Source: Paragemmobacter amnigenus (GTDB taxonomy: Bacteria; Pseudomonadota; Alphaproteobacteria; Rhodobacterales; Rhodobacteraceae). From it: a stretch of DNA of 64,000 bases. The notes beneath the pieces were generated by a model. That model made no database searches and was not told the DNA's origin. It was given only the letters and a program-made list of their open reading frames with translations. This document shows, in pieces, positions 34,155 to 42,629 of the stretch (position 1 is its first letter; each line of letters begins with the position of its first letter). The position numbers were made by a program, and so were the translations under genes. The stretch lies in assembly GCF_009908265.2 (NCBI RefSeq), contig NZ_JAAATX020000014.1, positions 62,001 through 126,000 of the forward strand. Reading direction: 5' to 3'.

Positions 34155-34212
34155 TGGCTTTTCCCTTCGCGGAAGGTCGGACCCGCAGGCAATCTGCGGG
34201 CCCGGATCGTCG

Positions 34213-35688
34213 TCAGGCCGAAACCGCGAACTCAGTCATCATGCCTGTCGAGAGATGCGGCATGTGATGGCAATGCAGCATCCACCGCGCCGCTTCACCC
34301 GCATCCACCGCGACCGTCACCATCCCCATCGGCGGCACATGAACGGTGTCACGAACAGCACCCGCGATCCGGGTCTGGCCCACGCCGACCACCTGGAAAG
34401 CGTGGCCATGCAGGTGCATGGGATGTGCCATCATTGACATGTTGTGGAACATGATCTCGACACGCTCGCCGGTTTTCGCGGTCACCGGGGAATGTTTGCC
34501 CCAGGTCTGCCCGTTGATGGTCCAGACATAGGGCATCATCGAACCGCCCAGCATCAACATCGGCTGCGACGATGCCGCGCGCTCTGGCAGTGGGGTGACG
34601 GCGCGCAGGACCGCTTCCTGCGTCAGATCGGCGCTGAAGGCAGGATGGTCGGCGTCGGACATGTCGGCGACCTTCGTCACCGTGGCCCCCGGCGTCGCAA
34701 GGACGAGACCCGTCCGCTCTCTTGCACCCTCGCGCAAGGCGAGGACCGGGAATGCCCCGCCTTCGGCCGGAACATCAAGCTCGATGTCGAGCCGTTGACC
34801 CATCGCGATTCCGAATCGGCTGCCAGGAAGAGGCTGCACCGGCTCGCCGTCCACGGCGACCAGCCGCCCGGTTAGCGCGCCGGTGTCGATCCAGAACACC
34901 GTCGCGGCGGCCGCGTTGATCACCCGAACAAGGACCTTGCTGCCTTTGTCCACTTGGACGACTTCGGGGTAGTCCAGCGTCCGGTCATTGGCAAGGTAGG
35001 CATCAAAGTTGTAGTCGTTCAGGTCCATAGCCATGCCGTCCATGCCCGGCATGGACATCATGTCTCCCTGACCCACTGCGCCCATGTTCATGCCAGAGTG
35101 GTCCATTCCTCCTTGCGCCATCTGGCCATGGTCCATGCCGGCCATTGACGCGCCACCCGTAATCTCTGCCAGCACCTCCGCAGGCGGCTTGAACGAAAAG
35201 TCGTGCAGGAACAGCGTCACGTCCTGCCGATCGGCCGCAACGTCCTCGGGTCGCCGCACGATCAAAGGCGCGGCCAGCAGCAGCATCTCATGCGCGGGGA
35301 TATGCGCATGCATCCAATGGGTACCCGGGCGCGCGGCAAAGTCATAGGCGCGGCTTTCGCCCGGTTGCAGCGTGGTCATGGGCATGTCCGGCACGCCGTC
35401 TTGAGCGTTTGGCGGGATCTGTCCGTGCCAATGGATGATGGTCGGCTCAACCAAAGTGTTCGTCAGATCGACGGCGAATGCCTGACCCGGGTCCAGGACC
35501 AATCCAGACCGGCCGTTGCCGTCCATCAGCCCCCAGACGGTGGCGGCCCTGCCCCGAACATCGAGCGTCCGGGTCGTCGCCGTCAGCGATATGCGGGCTG
35601 ATTGGGCACGGGCGCGCGAAGCCAGCATAAGTGAGGCGGCAGTAGCCGCAGAAGCGGCCAGAAAGCCGCGGCGAGAGAGCGTAATCAT
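34213..35688 (-). CDS. CopA/CueO-type multicopper oxidase (complete copy)
   Basis: 491 residues from the ATG at 35688 (AGGAGA seven bases upstream). A twin-arginine signal (SRRGFLAAS) shows export after folding with copper. The copper-ligand motifs are IIHWHG, THWMHAH, HPMHLHGHAF and MLHCHHMPHLSTGMM (T1 Cys, His and axial Met). Between them is a Met/His/Asp-Gly-rich insert (about 195-235, repeats such as MDHGQM, MDHSGM, MPGMDGM) typical of PcoA/CopA and likely to bind Cu(I). It oxidises Cu(I) to Cu(II) in the periplasm. Nearly the same protein is encoded at 63003. Confidence 0.94.
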   Translation of the reverse strand: MITLSRRGFLAASAATAASLMLASRARAQSARISLTATTRTLDVRGRAATVWGLMDGNGRSGLVLDPGQAFAVDLTNTLVEPTIIHWHGQIPPNAQDGVPDMPMTTLQPGESRAYDFAARPGTHWMHAHIPAHEMLLLAAPLIVRRPEDVAADRQDVTLFLHDFSFKPPAEVLAEITGGASMAGMDHGQMAQGGMDHSGMNMGAVGQGDMMSMPGMDGMAMDLNDYNFDAYLANDRTLDYPEVVQVDKGSKVLVRVINAAAATVFWIDTGALTGRLVAVDGEPVQPLPGSRFGIAMGQRLDIELDVPAEGGAFPVLALREGARERTGLVLATPGATVTKVADMSDADHPAFSADLTQEAVLRAVTPLPERAASSQPMLMLGGSMMPYVWTINGQTWGKHSPVTAKTGERVEIMFHNMSMMAHPMHLHGHAFQVVGVGQTRIAGAVRDTVHVPPMGMVTVAVDAGEAARWMLHCHHMPHLSTGMMTEFAVSA

Positions 35689-35750
35689 GCGAATTCTCCT
35701 GTATCGCAACGTGAAAAGACTGAAGGCCCCGACAAAGCGGAACCATAGTG

Positions 35751-36107
35751 TCAGATCAACGTGCGTTTCGGAGGTGGGCCAGGTGGCGGGAGCGCCAGCG
35801 ATGCGGCCAGCAGGTCGTTGTTCAGGTTGATTTTAACCGAACGCGCGATGGCGACGACGCCCGGGCTTAGTGCGGGAAGAGCTGCGGCTGCAAAAAGACA
35901 ATGTTGCTGGCAAAGCAGACGTTGTGCATCGTCAATCGGGCTGCCTGCGGATGACATATGCGCGACATGGCCAGCCATCGCCATCATTTGCTCATGGTCT
36001 GCCTGAGACTGTTGCCGGCCATCCGCGAAGGCAAGCATCGGCAGGATCGCCGCCAGAAGATAGGCGGCGAGGATCAATGCACGCATAGGAAACGACGAAC
36101 GGGTCAT
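35751..36107 (-). CDS. small secreted His/Met/Cys protein (CopL-like) ahead of the oxidase
   Basis: 118 residues from the ATG at 36107; the longer upstream frame is not supported. Signal peptide (RALILAAYLLAAILPMLAFA), then a ligand-rich stretch (DHEQMMAMAGHVAHM), a CQQHC pair and a C-terminal PPPGPPPKRTLI. The same architecture occurs at 44832, 45954 and 19203. It lies 62 bases upstream of the multicopper oxidase on the same strand, the usual position of copL before copA. Binding of Cu(I) is inferred from composition. Confidence 0.75.
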   Translation of the reverse strand: MTRSSFPMRALILAAYLLAAILPMLAFADGRQQSQADHEQMMAMAGHVAHMSSAGSPIDDAQRLLCQQHCLFAAAALPALSPGVVAIARSVKINLNNDLLAASLALPPPGPPPKRTLI

Positions 36108-36290
36108 GCTCTCGCTTGTATCAGCGTGGTCTGGTCCCGTCATCTGACAGTTTGGTGTCTGGACCACATGGCCATAGCATCGACTGCAGCAGAATTGCCG
36201 CGTTTTCCTTCGTGTTGACTTGATAGCGCAGAGTTTACTGGCAGCCGAACGAAGGTCGCGAAAACTATCAATGATCTGACGGGACACGCC

Positions 36291-36902
36291 ATGAAACGAT
36301 TGTTCTTCGCCCTTTTCGCACCTCTGTTTCTGTCCGCCTGCGGCGCCGAACCGATTTGGGCCCCTGATGAGGCCGTGGCCGAGGCGCGCTATGAACATGT
36401 CGGCCCGACCTCGGTCACGCTCTATACCGTCCTGTCGACCCGCAGCGGCACCGGTGCGCATGCCGGGCTTTTGATCAATGGCTCAGAGCGTGTCCTCTTC
36501 GATCCGGCGGGAACCTGGCGACATCCGAAGCTTCCGGAGCGCAACGATGTCCATTTCGGGATCACGCCGAAGATGGTCGACTTCTACATCGACTACCATG
36601 CCCGCGAAACTTACGACGTTGTTGAGCAGACGATCATGGTTTCGCCAGAAGTTGCGGACCTGATCATGGCGCGTGCCAAAGCGTACGGCGCGGTGCCCAA
36701 GGCGAACTGCACAATTGCAATATCGCGCGTACTTGACGGCGTTCCCGGCTTCGAAAGCCTGCCAATGACCTGGTTTCCGAAACGGATGATGGAAGGTTTC
36801 GCAGATTTGCAGGGCGTTCAGACCCGCCGGGTTACGGACGATGACGCAGATGAGAATCACGGCGTCCTTCTGGTGCAGGCCGGGGACGCGCGTCTTCAGT
36901 AG
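36291..36902 (+). CDS. lipoprotein of unknown function, possible permuted papain-like hydrolase
   Basis: 203 residues with lipobox FLSAC (Cys17). The mature domain contains GAHAGLLINGSERVLFDPAGTWRHP and later KANCTIAISRVL. A His in an HAGLLI beta-strand followed downstream by a Cys at a helix start recalls the permuted NlpC/P60-like (YiiX/YaeF, DUF4105) fold, in which His precedes Cys. If so it would be a cysteine amidase acting on lipid or peptide. This is inference from two short motifs. It is not obviously tied to copper, but its neighbours on both sides are. Confidence 0.7.
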   Translation: MKRLFFALFAPLFLSACGAEPIWAPDEAVAEARYEHVGPTSVTLYTVLSTRSGTGAHAGLLINGSERVLFDPAGTWRHPKLPERNDVHFGITPKMVDFYIDYHARETYDVVEQTIMVSPEVADLIMARAKAYGAVPKANCTIAISRVLDGVPGFESLPMTWFPKRMMEGFADLQGVQTRRVTDDDADENHGVLLVQAGDARLQ

Positions 36903-36996
36903 TTTCTTAGTGATCAAGCCTATTGGGAGCCATACTACGCTCGCCACGCCCGGCCTTTGGCAGTATTTTGCAAAGACACATAAAATGGGGCATATG

Positions 36997-37464
36997 ATGA
37001 TCCTTGCGCGCCGAACTCTCCTTCTTGTCGGACCGGCCATCCTTGCCATGAGCACTGTGCCTTTGCTGGCCGAAGGGGACGAACGGATCCATGTGGTGAA
37101 GGACCCTGGCTGCCCCTGCTGCAACGCTTGGATCGGCCACCTGCGCGAAAACGGCTTCAACGTCAGCTTTGAAGAGCGCAGTGTCGAAGACCTCGCGGCC
37201 TACAAGCGGGAGCGCGGCATCCCGGAGAACCTGTCGTCCTGCCACACGGCGACCATCGGCGACTACACCATCGAAGGGCACGTTCCAGCAGCGGATATCC
37301 GCAGGCTGATGGCCGAACGCCCCTTGGCGGTAGGACTTTCCGTTCCGGGCATGCCATTCGGCTCACCGGGAATGGGACCAGAGACAGAGCGTCAGGCTTA
37401 TGACGTGGTCCTGGTCGGTCAGGACGGAAGCAGTACGGTCTTCACCAGCTATCCGGCGGCGTGA
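36997..37464 (+). CDS. DUF411 periplasmic metal-binding protein (second copy)
   Basis: 155 residues from the ATG at 36997 (GGGG six bases upstream; ATG 36985 and 36994 are also possible). Signal peptide with ARR, then the DUF411 pattern: GCPCCNAW, SSCHTATIGDYTIEGHVPAADIRRLM and PGMPFGSPGM. Similar throughout to the copy at 33096, but with CPCC instead of CECC. Stands alone, 95 bases after the lipoprotein gene. Confidence 0.9.
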   Translation: MILARRTLLLVGPAILAMSTVPLLAEGDERIHVVKDPGCPCCNAWIGHLRENGFNVSFEERSVEDLAAYKRERGIPENLSSCHTATIGDYTIEGHVPAADIRRLMAERPLAVGLSVPGMPFGSPGMGPETERQAYDVVLVGQDGSSTVFTSYPAA

Positions 37465-37503
37465 GATCCCCACCCGGTACACGCCGCGCCAGACACCACA
37501 GGA

Positions 37504-38151
37504 TCATCTTGGCAAGCCGACCTCGGATGCTTGCCAGGCTTCCAGAAGCTCATCCCGCGGCCCCGCCCCGTCAAGCGGTCTGATCGCGATGTCCAACCTG
37601 CGCGCCGCGTGATAGGCTGAGGCGGCCAAAAGACCGGGCTCTTTGCCGTAGGCGAGCCGGTAGCGTGCAATGAAACCTTCCATGCGGTCATCACCATTCC
37701 AGCCCTCCGCAAGGAGTGCTTGCACCAGAACGGTGCTTGCACGGCTGTACTTGCTCGCCGCGTCGTCGGCGGCCGGCTTCAGTCCAAGGACTACGACGAC
37801 ATCAGCCGGCTCGTCTGGTGAGCCAGTCAACCCCTGGACCAGTCCGGTGGCTTCCGCCGGAAGCGGAAGAACCTGCACGTCGACGCCGCCCAGATGCCCG
37901 TCAGAGGTTTCGTTTGGGTGCCCGTCCCGCTCGTCGGAAGCCAGTAGGAATCCTCGGACAGCCTCCGCAAGGTCTTGCTCAACATTCTCACCGACGACGA
38001 GAATTCCTGCGGTGAACGAATGCGCTGCCGCAATTCCAGACAGAGCGATCCAGAGTACCGCCGCGAGGGCCGGGACGGCCGGGATCGTCCTGCGAGCAGA
38101 GAAGGCGGTGCAACGGGTGCATTCCGAAGCGCGTCGTTTCGAACCACTCAT
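37504..38151 (-). CDS. secreted protein resembling a fragment of a type 1 periplasmic-binding domain
   Basis: 215 residues. A membrane/signal segment at about 25-44 precedes a mature domain whose end (FIARYRLAYGKEPGLLAASAYHAARRLDIAIRPL) is like the C-terminal half of branched-chain amino-acid type binding proteins. Total length is only half of that family, so it is either a truncated or a divergent single-lobe protein. The ATG overlaps the scsC-like stop (ATGA), so it is made with that thiol oxidoreductase and may be its partner. Confidence 0.65.
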   Translation of the reverse strand: MSGSKRRASECTRCTAFSARRTIPAVPALAAVLWIALSGIAAAHSFTAGILVVGENVEQDLAEAVRGFLLASDERDGHPNETSDGHLGGVDVQVLPLPAEATGLVQGLTGSPDEPADVVVVLGLKPAADDAASKYSRASTVLVQALLAEGWNGDDRMEGFIARYRLAYGKEPGLLAASAYHAARRLDIAIRPLDGAGPRDELLEAWQASEVGLPR

Positions 38152-38876
38152 TCTGATGCCCGAACAGAAGTCACGATTTCGGAAAGCTGCGCCTTTTCAA
38201 CAAAACCCGGGACCAACTGATCGCCCACGACAAAGGATGGCGTCCCGTTGAATCCGAGCGCCTCAGCCAGACGCATCGAGGTTGCAATGTGCTCGTCGAT
38301 CTCAGGCGCCTGCATGTCTGCCTTGAGTCTGTCCAAGTCCAAGCCGATTTCGCCGGCGACACGCAGCACCGTGTCGGCTTCTACCTTGCCACGCATGCCC
38401 ATCAGAGCGTTGTGGAGCTCAGCATACTTGCCCTGCTTTCGGGATGCGAGTGCGGCGCGTGCGGCAAAGGCAGATCCCTCGCTGAGGATTGGCCATTCGC
38501 GCATCACCAATCGGATGTTGCCGTCTTCGGCCAGAAGAGCGTCGACTTCCGGCATGGCGCGCTTGCAGTAGGGGCAGTTGTAGTCAAAGAACTCGACCAC
38601 CGTGATATCGCCCTCCAGATTGCCTAGAACCGGTGCGTTGGGGTCACGTTCCAATGTGTCCCGCTCGTTGGCCAATACTGCGGTTGCGGTGGCTGCCTGT
38701 GCTTCCGCTTGCCGTTCTTCGAGGGCCTGGAGCGCCTCGAGGATCAGTTCGGGGTTTTCGCGCAGGGCCTCTGCCACGAGAGCTTTGATGCGTTCATCCG
38801 AGACCTCCTGCGCGAAGGACGGCAAAGCAACTTGGAAACTGAAGACACTGGCTAGCAGCAGGGATTTCATTCGCAT
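38148..38876 (-). CDS. ScsC/DsbA-family thiol-disulfide oxidoreductase (CPYC)
   Basis: 242 residues: signal peptide (cleavage near SFAQE), an N-terminal helical segment (about 25-75) like the trimerisation region of ScsC, then a DsbA fold with active site C101-P-Y-C104 and cis-Pro in FNGTPSFVVGDQLVPG. ScsC proteins (suppressor of copper sensitivity) are disulfide isomerases that protect against copper. The upstream region carries a MerR-type dyad. It is followed by a coupled gene of unknown function. Confidence 0.88.
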   Translation of the reverse strand: MRMKSLLLASVFSFQVALPSFAQEVSDERIKALVAEALRENPELILEALQALEERQAEAQAATATAVLANERDTLERDPNAPVLGNLEGDITVVEFFDYNCPYCKRAMPEVDALLAEDGNIRLVMREWPILSEGSAFAARAALASRKQGKYAELHNALMGMRGKVEADTVLRVAGEIGLDLDRLKADMQAPEIDEHIATSMRLAEALGFNGTPSFVVGDQLVPGFVEKAQLSEIVTSVRASE

Positions 38877-38911
38877 CGGGCGGACCTTTCATTTCGTACA
38901 TTCTTTGAGAG

Positions 38912-38942
38912 TTGATGCTTCCTCAAGTGACTAGAGGGGCAA
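38912..38942 (-). promoter_or_regulatory. MerR-type operator/promoter upstream of the scsC-like gene
   Basis: Read on the minus strand: -35 TTGCCC (38942-38937) followed directly by CTCTAG-TCA-CTTGAG (38936-38922), with a possible -10 CATCAA at 38917-38912 after a 19-base spacer. The dyad has the same layout as those before zntA, lnt and the first sco gene; the -10 is poorer. A separate perfect palindrome GTCCAA-AC-TTGGAC lies at 38943-38956. Confidence 0.65.
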
Positions 38943-38982
38943 GTCCAAACTTGGACCAATAGCCTATTGTTCGGGCCAGGCA

Positions 38983-39459
38983 TCATGGCGCGAGGGCCTC
39001 GGTGGCGCTGCGCTCTGCTTGCGTGGCGCGGATGCCGTCGGGCCAAGTCGATTTGATGTAATCCAGAACAGCTTCGATATCCTCGTCCGTCAGACGGTCG
39101 CCGAAAGCCGGCATGCCGGAGGTGAAGGCAACGCCCATTTCGTCAAGGACCGCTTGCCCGCCGCGTTTGATGTAGTCGCGCAGCATGATGTCGCCGTGAT
39201 GCCAGGTGTGGCCGTTCGCGTCATGCGGCGGGGCGGGATAGGTCCCGTCCTCATTCGCCGACCGCCAGTCGGGATGTCCTTCTAGATCGGCGCCGTGGCA
39301 CGACGCGCATTCCGCCCGATAGATGGCGCGACCTTGTTCGAGATCCGGGCTATTGTGGAAGAACGCGTGCGCTTGTGGCGCCCACAGCAGAGAGAAGGCC
39401 GCGGACGCGACGACTGCGGGCCCTCTGAATTTTCCAGCTCTTGGCTTGGTGACCTTCAT
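38983..39459 (-). CDS. periplasmic mono-heme cytochrome c
   Basis: 158 residues with a signal peptide (cleavage near AHAFF) and a class I cytochrome c domain: heme site C51-A-S-C54-H55 and axial Met probably in SGMPAFGDRL. A His-rich loop (HDANGHTWHHGD) could bind an extra metal. Its ATG overlaps the end of the PBP2 gene by four bases, so this electron carrier is translated after a cell-wall enzyme, an odd pairing. Confidence 0.88.
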   Translation of the reverse strand: MKVTKPRAGKFRGPAVVASAAFSLLWAPQAHAFFHNSPDLEQGRAIYRAECASCHGADLEGHPDWRSANEDGTYPAPPHDANGHTWHHGDIMLRDYIKRGGQAVLDEMGVAFTSGMPAFGDRLTDEDIEAVLDYIKSTWPDGIRATQAERSATEALAP

Positions 39460-41411
39460 GTCCGGCTCACGGTGATCGGTGTCACTCCATCCGGCGGGAG
39501 AATCCGTTCGGACAGTTGAGCCAGATCCTCCCGAATTCGGGCCCGCTGCGCAGTAGGATAGGCATCTTCGGGCGGCAGGCCGCCGTGTTGGGCAAAGAGC
39601 ATGATGTCGCGCGCGATCGGTGCCGCCGCCGTTGAGCCGCCGCCGCCATGCTCCACTACAACAGTCACGGCATATCGAGGCGCATCAAAGGGTGCGAAGG
39701 CCACGAACAGCCCATGGTCCCGCCTGTTCCATGGGAGTTCGTCCTGCGATCGGACACCGGCGGCGCGCTCGGCCGCTGTGATCGAAAACACCTGGCTCGT
39801 TCCGGTCTTCCCGGCCATGGCTTTGGTCACATCCGCGATCCGTGACCCGTATGCGGTGCCGCGCTCGTGGTTCGACACCTCGAACATCCCTTGTCGCACG
39901 ATCGCAAGCGCTTCTGCCGAAAGTCCAAGTGAGGCAGGCGCAGGTTCACCCGGGCTGGCCCCACCAAGCGGGCGCACGAGACGCGGGAGGACTGCCGTTC
40001 CTGAGGCCAGGCGCGCGGTCATCGTGGCTAGCTGAATTGGCGAGGTCAACGTGAAGCCCTGGCCAATGGACGCGTTGATCGTGTCGCCAATCAACCAATC
40101 CTGACCGTAGCGCTCTTGCTTCCAGGCGCGCGAGGGATTGTTGCCGTGAACCATTCCCGACAGTGGAAGGTCGTATTTCTGGCCCAGTCCAAGACGGTCA
40201 TTCATCGCAAAGATGCCGTCGATCCCGATCCGTTGCGCAACTTCGTAGAAGTAGACGTCGCAGGACTGCCGCAACGCACCGACCATGTCGACCCGCCCAT
40301 GGCCGCCGCTTTTCCAGCAATGGAACCTGCGACCAGAGATTTCCACGTACCCGTTGCAGGTCACGGTTTCTGCTGGATCCATGACCCCGCTTTCCAGAGC
40401 CGCGAGCGCATTCGACATCTTGATCGTGGACCCCGGCGGATAGGCCCCTTGAACGGTCTTGTCGGCAAGAGGGCGAAACTCGCTGTCGCGCAGTCCGCTG
40501 TAGTCCTTGCTCGAGATCCCCCGCACGAAGAGGTTCGGGTCGAATGCAGGGGCAGACGTGCAGCCGAGGAGATCACCGTTCGTGACATCCATTACGATTG
40601 CCGCCGCGCTTTGTCCTTCGAGGCGCACACGCATGAAGTTCTGCAAATGATGATCCAGTGTGATCTGCATGTCCGAGCCGGGGGTCGGCGGATCAAGTGC
40701 CAGCTCGCGCATGGTCCTGCCGCTGGCGTTGACCTCCACCCGCTGAGCTCCCGGCTCACCGCGCAGCGCGCGCTCGTGGATCCGCTCAAGCGCCGTCTTG
40801 CCGATCTGGTAGTCCGGCGAGCGCAAAAGCGGATCGGGCTCCCCGTCCTTGGTTGCGAGATCGCTGTCGCTAACGGGTCCCACATAGCCGACCTGATGGG
40901 CAAAGTCCGGCCCGAAGGGATAGACCCGGGACAGCACCATCTCCGGGTGGACACCCGGAAGAGCCGGGGTGTTCAAGGCGATGATTGACAACTCTTCCCA
41001 GGTGACCCTGTCCTTAACGGTCACCGGGACAAAGCCCCGAACGCGGTCAAGTTGCTCCCGAATCCGGTCGATATCCTCGCTCGTCAGACCAAGAAGCCGC
41101 TGCAGTTTCGCAAGGACGTCATCGACGTCCCGGGCCTCCTCGTTCACGAGCGTGATCCGGTAGGTGTGCTCGTTGTCCGCGACGATCTTGCCCGCGCGGT
41201 CAAAGATGCGGCCCCGGTCGGGGCGCACCAGCCGCAAATTAATCCGGTTTTCCTCGGCCAGAAGGTAATACTCCTCAGCATCGCGTACACCCAGTTGCCA
41301 CATCCGGAAACCAAGCACACCGACCACCGAGGTCATCATGCCGCCCAGCAACAGCGACCGACGCGTCGTTACCCGTGCGGCCTTGGCAAGATCCCGTTCA
41401 GATCGGCGCAT
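39456..41411 (-). CDS. mrdA: penicillin-binding protein 2 (MrdA-type peptidoglycan transpeptidase)
   Basis: 651 residues, full length. N-terminal membrane anchor (about 18-40), PBP dimerisation domain (LVRPDRGRIFDRAG), then the transpeptidase domain with S328-T-I-K331, S383-C-D385 and KTGTSQ. All catalytic motifs are intact, so a functional D,D-transpeptidase of the elongasome class is expected. No rodA or other rod-system gene is beside it; the neighbours are cytochromes and a ferric-reductase-like protein. It is therefore an accessory PBP2 carried by the island. Confidence 0.94.
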   Translation of the reverse strand: MRRSERDLAKAARVTTRRSLLLGGMMTSVVGVLGFRMWQLGVRDAEEYYLLAEENRINLRLVRPDRGRIFDRAGKIVADNEHTYRITLVNEEARDVDDVLAKLQRLLGLTSEDIDRIREQLDRVRGFVPVTVKDRVTWEELSIIALNTPALPGVHPEMVLSRVYPFGPDFAHQVGYVGPVSDSDLATKDGEPDPLLRSPDYQIGKTALERIHERALRGEPGAQRVEVNASGRTMRELALDPPTPGSDMQITLDHHLQNFMRVRLEGQSAAAIVMDVTNGDLLGCTSAPAFDPNLFVRGISSKDYSGLRDSEFRPLADKTVQGAYPPGSTIKMSNALAALESGVMDPAETVTCNGYVEISGRRFHCWKSGGHGRVDMVGALRQSCDVYFYEVAQRIGIDGIFAMNDRLGLGQKYDLPLSGMVHGNNPSRAWKQERYGQDWLIGDTINASIGQGFTLTSPIQLATMTARLASGTAVLPRLVRPLGGASPGEPAPASLGLSAEALAIVRQGMFEVSNHERGTAYGSRIADVTKAMAGKTGTSQVFSITAAERAAGVRSQDELPWNRRDHGLFVAFAPFDAPRYAVTVVVEHGGGGSTAAAPIARDIMLFAQHGGLPPEDAYPTAQRARIREDLAQLSERILPPDGVTPITVSRT

Positions 41412-42141
41412 GCTTGGCCCTCTCGTCCTGAGACTCCGGTATGCGTCTGCCGCCGATGGTTTTCAGGTAAGCGGCAAGTCGCAGTCCCAGGACCAAGACC
41501 ACCAGTCCGACGAACCAATACTGCAGGGGGTTAGGCTCGGGCGTCGCCCGGTGAAAGCTGAGGAAGTGCATGAACAGGAAGTAGGCGACATGCGCTACAG
41601 ACAGCCACCAGAGCGGCAGGACACCCATTTGCAGAAACTTCCAGCCGGAAACGCCCAGGCGGCGCATTGCGACATCGCTTGAGGTTGAGGCCAGGAGGAT
41701 CGCGAGGAGCAAGGCGGCGATCCCGATTGCGTTGGCCAGACCAAAGCCATGTTGAAACATGACATAGCTGAGGAGTTCGGGATTCCATTCGAAGCCGAAG
41801 AGCCGCATCAGGTCCCATTCGACCCAGCCGACAAGAATGATTCCAGCATGCGCAAGCGCCAGAAGGCAGCCGTAGATCCCCGACTCGCGGCGGTAGGTCA
41901 GCACCAACACTGCGGGTCTGAGGAGCCGGGCCAGAGGCCCCAGGCCCATCGAAAGCGCAACCAGCACCAGCGAGGCGTCGGCAAGTGCCCGGTTCCAGCG
42001 GTGCATCGGACTCCACTCGCCATGGATGGCCGCAAAAATCAGAACGAGGCCAGCAGAGAGGAGGGCCATCAGCCCGTGCCGCAGAAGCACATTCCGGCTC
42101 AGCCGTCGGAACATTGGGTCATGGACCGTGACTGTCTTCAT
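41398..42141 (-). CDS. ferric-reductase-like transmembrane protein
   Basis: 247 residues with about six membrane helices and regularly placed histidines in helices (LALAHAGIILV, FQHGFGL, SVAHVAYFLFMHFLSFH), the pattern of b-heme binding in the ferric reductase/MsrQ/NOX transmembrane family. No FAD or NAD domain follows, so it resembles MsrQ-type quinol-fed heme proteins. It overlaps PBP2 by 14 bases and the next membrane protein by four. It could pass electrons to the neighbouring cytochromes or reduce periplasmic metal. Confidence 0.82.
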   Translation of the reverse strand: MKTVTVHDPMFRRLSRNVLLRHGLMALLSAGLVLIFAAIHGEWSPMHRWNRALADASLVLVALSMGLGPLARLLRPAVLVLTYRRESGIYGCLLALAHAGIILVGWVEWDLMRLFGFEWNPELLSYVMFQHGFGLANAIGIAALLLAILLASTSSDVAMRRLGVSGWKFLQMGVLPLWWLSVAHVAYFLFMHFLSFHRATPEPNPLQYWFVGLVVLVLGLRLAAYLKTIGGRRIPESQDERAKHAPI

Positions 42142-42629
42142 TTCACGTCACCCCGATCAAGGCCCCGCGGTCCCTGCACGTTCCTGTTGCCAGTGCGGAC
42201 AGCGCGAAACCGGCGCCACGTTGTCAACGCGGCGATGCCCATGATGAAGAGCCCGGCAGTCGCAAGCCACGGCCGGAGCGGATCAAACCAGGCAAGAAGC
42301 GCGGGTCCACCGAAGACCAGCATGAGCACCTTGTTGCAGGTTGGGCAGGCGATTCCGAGAAAGCTGGCAAGCCCACCCGTCCCGGAAGCGCGCAAGTTGC
42401 ACTGAGGGACCCACATCGCCGCTGTCACACCTCCGAGGAAGGCCGTCAGAACGGTCGCGACGAACTCCCAAGGCCCGACTGGAGTCATCCGGACAAAAAG
42501 CGGGTTCGCCCATACGGCAGTGACCGTGCCGAGGACCACAAACAGGGTGATGCCAACAGCCAGGCCGCGCAGGTTGCGGCGAAGGCTGTCATCATTCAGA
42601 AAAGTTGCCGGACCCGGGTTATCGCGCAT
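42138..42629 (-). CDS. membrane protein with a conserved-looking CPTC motif, function unknown
   Basis: 163 residues from the ATG at 42629, which lies inside the end of the FixH-like gene. Four membrane helices (about 20-40, 55-75, 82-108, 118-138), with cysteines in MWVPQCNL and GIACPTCNKVLM. Paired cysteines inside or at the edge of helices suggest Cu binding or thiol electron transfer. I do not recognise the family. It is sandwiched between a ferric-reductase-like protein and cytochrome genes, so a role in transmembrane electron or copper transfer is plausible. Confidence 0.72.
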   Translation of the reverse strand: MRDNPGPATFLNDDSLRRNLRGLAVGITLFVVLGTVTAVWANPLFVRMTPVGPWEFVATVLTAFLGGVTAAMWVPQCNLRASGTGGLASFLGIACPTCNKVLMLVFGGPALLAWFDPLRPWLATAGLFIMGIAALTTWRRFRAVRTGNRNVQGPRGLDRGDVK

